In this document: in pieces, positions 9,801 to 11,624 of the stretch
Position numbering within the stretch: the stretch's first letter is position 1
Layout: each line of letters starts with the position of its first letter
Source: Pseudonocardia sp.
Lineage (GTDB): Bacteria > Actinomycetota > Actinomycetes > Mycobacteriales > Pseudonocardiaceae
DNA length: 11,624 bases
Assembly (NCBI GenBank): GCA_030453005.1
Contig: JAKDLE010000036.1
Location: forward strand, 1-11,624
Reading direction: 5' to 3'
Notes under the pieces: model-generated
Seen by the model: only the letters and a program-made list of their open reading frames with translations
Told to the model about the DNA's origin: nothing
Databases searched by the model: none
Made by a program: the position numbers and the translations under genes

Positions 9801-11624
9801 CTCGGCGTAGTCGTCGTACATCGAGCCGACGAACACCCCGGTCGCCGAGCCGCCCAGCGAGCGCGGGTCGATCCCGGCCCGCTCGAGCGCCTCCCAGCAG
9901 ACCTGCAGCATCAACCGCTGCTGCGGGTCCATGGCCAGCGCCTCGCGCGGCGCGACGCCGAACAGCCCCGCGTCGAACTCGGCGGCGCCCGCGAGGAACC
10001 CGCCGCGGTCTGTCGAGGAGTGACCGACGTGGGTGGCGTCCGGATCGAACAGATCGGCGGCCCAGCCGCGGTCGGCGGGGAACGGTCCGACGACCTCGCC
10101 ACCGGAGGTGACCAGGTCCCACAGCGACTCGGGGCTGTCGACGCCGCCGGGGAAGCGGCACCCGAGCCCGACGATGACCAGCGGGTCGTCGGTGCCCGCG
10201 CCGGCGACCGACCGCACGGGGGCCGCTGCGGTGTCCTCTGTCGGGACAAGCAGCCGCTCGGCCTGCGCCACGACGGCGGCCGGGGTCGGGAAGTCGAACA
10301 GGAGGGTCGCGGGCAGCCGGACGCCGAGCTCGTCGCCGAGGCGGTTGCGCAGCTCCAGCGCGGTGAGGGAGTCGAAGCCCTGCTCCCGGAAGGCGCGGTC
10401 GACGCCGACGGCGCCGCCGAGGATCTCCGAGGCGTGCCGGACGACGATGTCGGTGAGGGTGCGGCGGCGCCGGTCCGGCGGGAGGGCAGCCCAGTCCCGG
10501 TCGCCGGCCCGGCCCGATCCGGCCGTCGCAGCGGGGCCGGTCGCGGCGCGGCGCGGTGCCGGCGCGGGGCCGAGCGGGCCTGCTCCGGGGCGGTAGGCGC
10601 CCGCGGCGACGACGGGCGCGTCGGGGGCCCACTCCGAGGCCACGACGTCGAGCAGCGCCAGCGCGTCGGGGGTGGGCAGCCGGCGCACGCCGAGGCGGGC
10701 CAGCCGGGCCTTCTGGGCCTCGGCGAGGTGCCCGGGCATGCCGGACCCGAGCTCCCACAGGCCCCACTGCACGCTGCGCGGCCGCAGGCCCGCGGCGCGC
10801 AGGTCCGCTCCGGAGGTCGACACCCAGCCGTCGATGAAGGCGTTGGCGGCGGCGTAGTTGGCCTGCCCGGCCCAGCCGGCGAGGCCGGCGACCGAGGAGA
10901 ACACGACGAACGGGCCGGTCGCGCCCGTCTCCATGGCCGCGGCCGCGACGGCGCACACGCCGGCGATCTTCGGGCGGGTAACGCGGTCGAGCTCGTCGGG
11001 CGTGAGAGCGGCGACGGTGGCGTCGGCGAGCACACCCGCCGCGAACACCGTGCCGGTGACGGTGCCGGCCGCGGCGAAGACCTCCGCGACGGCGCGTGCG
11101 TCGGTGGCGTCGGCGGCGGCGATGGTGACCTCGGCGCCCGCCGCGCGCAGCTCGACGGCGAGGTCGGCGGCGCCGGGGGCGCCCTGGCCGCGCCTGCTCA
11201 CCAGCACCAGGTTCCGCACGCCGTGCGCGTCAACGAGGTGGAGGGCGGTCGCCGCCCCGGCACCGCCCGTGCCACCGATCACCACTACGCACCCGTCGGC
11301 GCCGCCCCAGGCCGGCTCGACCGGCTCGGGGATCTCCTGCCGCTGCACCACCGGGGCCAGCACTGCCCCGGCGCGCAGGGCGATCTGCTCGCCGCGGCGC
11401 GTGGCGGGCGGCTCCTCGTCGCCCGGCAGGGCGGGGTCGAGGTCGACCAGGGAGAACTGGTCGGGGTGCTCGGTCATGGCGGAGCGCAACAGGCCGCCGA
11501 CGGCCGCGTGCACCGGGTCGGTGACGGGACCGCCCGCAGCCGTACCGCCGCAGGTGACGACGACCAGCCGGTCGCCGCAGGTGACGGTCGCCCGCACGCG
11601 GTCCAGCGCGTCGGCCAGCACGGC
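3887..11624 (-). CDS. Modular type I polyketide synthase A, 5' partial, with an internal frame break
   Basis: This large multifunctional cytoplasmic enzyme elongates a polyketide chain by decarboxylative condensation and then reduces the beta-carbon. The frame is open at the window edge (GCC GTG at 11624-11619, with no start visible), so the N-terminus lies upstream. Counting from the GTG at 11621, the domains are: KR (to about residue 375), ACP (Ser418), KS (Cys650), malonyl AT (Ser1104, HAFHS 1204-1208), DH (His1410, Asp1569), structural KR half, ER (GGVGQ 1972-1976), KR (Tyr2288), ACP and docking tail. Frame one is continuous to about residue 2414. The ACP serine and the docking tail are read only in the frame shifted by one base, which ends at TGA 3889-3887. 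Without that correction the first frame runs to a stop at 3927 through unrelated residues. Gene B starts 11 bases after the TGA, so the two are probably one operon. The PKS assignment is certain; the final product is unknown. Confidence 0.95.
3890..4125 (-). other. C-terminal docking domain of synthase A
   Basis: This tail follows ACP2 in the same shifted frame and ends at TGA 3889-3887. It contains a helical region ([13 protein letters not shown], then [20 protein letters not shown]). A flexible stretch follows, then the terminal motif [16 protein letters not shown], which matches the ASxxEVxxFIDxEL end found in actinobacterial PKS docking tails. It would bind the N-terminal helix of synthase B. 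Pairing with gene B is inferred from adjacency and motif class. Confidence 0.85.
4175..4382 (-). other. Acyl carrier protein domain (ACP2), frame-broken, with helix I apparently truncated
   Basis: This should be the terminal ACP of gene A. The second part is clear in the shifted frame: [14 protein letters not shown], then [17 protein letters not shown] with the arm serine at 4303-4301, then [16 protein letters not shown]. The first part in the original frame ends [12 protein letters not shown]. Between them there is room for only five or six residues, where about sixteen would be expected for helix I. None of the three frames gives a helix I sequence here. The domain is therefore disrupted as written, either by a real deletion or by a sequence error. 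Confidence 0.82.
4364..4382 (-). other. Frame break in gene A, with about 10-12 codons apparently missing
   Basis: Reading changes here from the frame with codons starting at 4382, 4379 and so on to the frame starting at 4381, 4378 and so on. A change of this kind with missing residues equals a deletion of 3n+2 bases compared with an intact gene, for example 32 or 35. GCGCCG occurs twice across the junction (4385-4380 and 4375-4370), so repeat-mediated loss is possible. No slippery heptamer and no obvious pausing hairpin were seen that would suggest programmed frameshifting. Confidence 0.8.
4500..5215 (-). other. Ketoreductase catalytic domain (KR2), B-type
   Basis: This domain carries out the first reduction of the fully reducing module. 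The NADPH motif is TGGTGALG (near 5190-5165). Lys ([11 protein letters not shown]), Ser (FSSIAGQLG), Tyr (QANYAAANA, codon 4760-4758) and Asn are present. The stereochemistry loop is SGVVDDATF near 4935-4918, a VDD variant of the B-type LDD motif. The usual HTAG before it is LTSG. B-type reduction fits with the DH and ER in the same module. Confidence 0.93.
5225..6150 (-). other. Enoylreductase domain (ER1)
   Basis: This domain reduces the enoyl chain with NADPH to a saturated chain and belongs to the medium-chain reductase fold. It starts near [15 protein letters not shown], has [17 protein letters not shown], and carries the nucleotide-binding stretch [14 protein letters not shown] (His codon at 5720). 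The later segment [15 protein letters not shown] is canonical. It ends near [11 protein letters not shown]. The extender is malonate, so there is no alpha-methyl whose configuration this ER would set. I see nothing suggesting inactivity. Confidence 0.94.
6155..6700 (-). other. Structural half of KR2 between DH1 and ER1
   Basis: This non-catalytic Rossmann-like half of the ketoreductase lies before the ER, as expected in a DH-ER-KR module. It includes the WTALPG start, the segment [12 protein letters not shown] and the [23 protein letters not shown] block typical of this subdomain. It has no nucleotide-binding glycine motif or catalytic tyrosine. It pairs structurally with the catalytic half at 4500-5215. 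Confidence 0.85.
6705..7500 (-). other. Dehydratase domain (DH1)
   Basis: This domain removes water from the beta-hydroxyacyl chain to give a trans enoyl chain. It starts HPVLTGGT. The catalytic His is in [15 protein letters not shown] (codon 7394-7392) and the catalytic Asp is in [10 protein letters not shown] (codon 6917-6915). The usual HxxxGxxxxP motif ends in Ser rather than Pro here. The YGPxF position reads HHGPRYRAV. The two catalytic residues are intact and the module carries both an ER and a B-type KR, so I expect it to be active. Confidence 0.9.
7530..8592 (-). other. Acyltransferase domain (AT1), malonyl-CoA type
   Basis: This domain selects the extender unit and loads it onto the ACP. 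It starts [16 protein letters not shown]. The active serine is in GHSIGE (Ser codon 8312-8310). The specificity motif is HAFHS at 8012-7998, the established signature for malonyl-CoA, in place of [16 protein letters not shown] is also typical of malonyl ATs. The post-AT linker ends [12 protein letters not shown] near 7530. Malonyl specificity is a strong family-based prediction. Confidence 0.94.
8911..10190 (-). other. Ketosynthase domain (KS1) of the fully reducing module
   Basis: This domain condenses the upstream chain with the malonyl extender. It begins at [15 protein letters not shown] and ends at [16 protein letters not shown]. The nucleophile is in VDTACSSSL, with the Cys codon at 9674-9672. 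The two catalytic histidines are in [12 protein letters not shown] (near 9270) and [12 protein letters not shown] (near 9150). The first motif has Gly where nearly all PKS KS domains have Ala (EAHGTGT). The rest is canonical and looks active. Because Cys is present rather than Gln, it is an extension KS, not a loading KSQ. Confidence 0.96.
10240..10460 (-). other. Acyl carrier protein domain (ACP1) of the upstream module
   Basis: This domain carries the growing chain on a phosphopantetheine arm. The attachment motif [12 protein letters not shown] is intact, with the Ser codon at 10370-10368. Helix I reads [14 protein letters not shown], and helices II-III end near AERLL. The loop between helix I and the arm ([12 protein letters not shown]) is about four residues shorter than the VLGHASxEAVDPxRAF form common in this family. 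A Pro/Ala/Gly-rich linker precedes it. A linker of about 25 residues leads to the KS that follows. Confidence 0.93.
10560..11624 (-). other. Ketoreductase domain (KR1) of the upstream module, partial at its 5' end
   Basis: This domain reduces the beta-keto group of the ACP-bound chain with NADPH. The structural half (about 11624-11300) joins directly to the catalytic half, so no enoylreductase is inserted in this module. The nucleotide-binding motif IGGTGGAG lies near 11290-11255. The catalytic set is visible: Lys in RPKIAG, Ser in FSSVAG, Tyr in QANYAAANA (codon 10856-10854) and the following Asn. The stereochemistry loop reads VLADAT where the usual B-type motif is LDD, and the A-type tryptophan eight residues before the Tyr is replaced by Ala. 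I infer a B-type KR with a variant motif. Whether a DH precedes it lies outside the window. Confidence 0.9.

Noticed and set aside
1..11624. TTA codons, which would suggest control by the bldA leucine tRNA
   Set aside because: TAA on the plus strand was found only near 6137, 9107 and 10979. None is in the PKS frame as a TTA codon. The scan was by eye.
1..11624. A previously undescribed system hidden among the PKS genes
   Set aside because: Every stretch longer than a few tens of bases is accounted for by PKS domains and linkers on the minus strand. No unexplained gene, array or mobile element remains.

Overview
The window is very GC-rich and is filled on the minus strand by parts of two consecutive type I modular polyketide synthase (PKS) genes. 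Domain style, codon bias and the GC content (well above 70% by eye) point to an actinomycete such as a Streptomyces or Pseudonocardia relative. The genus cannot be fixed from this sequence. Neither gene is complete: the first begins upstream of position 11624 and the second runs out past position 1. There are no RNA genes, transposases, CRISPR arrays or intergenic regions of any size.

Layout in the direction of transcription (high to low coordinates). Gene A (11624 to 3887) holds the end of one module (B-type ketoreductase KR, then an acyl carrier protein ACP). It is followed by a complete fully reducing module KS-AT-DH-ER-KR-ACP with a malonyl-type AT, and a C-terminal docking tail. Eleven bases later gene B (3875 to 1) starts with an N-terminal docking helix, then KS, a methylmalonyl-type AT, DH, and the first part of a KR region that leaves the window. 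The matched docking ends and tight spacing suggest that gene A hands its chain directly to gene B. The predicted chemistry is: a beta-hydroxy or alkene unit from the upstream module (it has no ER), then a saturated C2 unit from malonate, then an alpha-methyl C3 unit whose beta-carbon is at least dehydrated if the KR outside the window is active.

Both genes carry a reading-frame break as given. Gene A loses its frame at about 4364-4382, inside the last ACP, where helix I also appears to be partly missing. Gene B loses its frame at 339-340, just after the DH, where one C seems to be absent next to a three-copy hexanucleotide repeat. Either the sequence contains errors at these points or the assembly line is damaged. 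As written, gene A would lose its last ACP serine and its docking tail. Apart from these breaks and some substitutions in active-site motifs, I see an ordinary modular PKS and no convincing new system.
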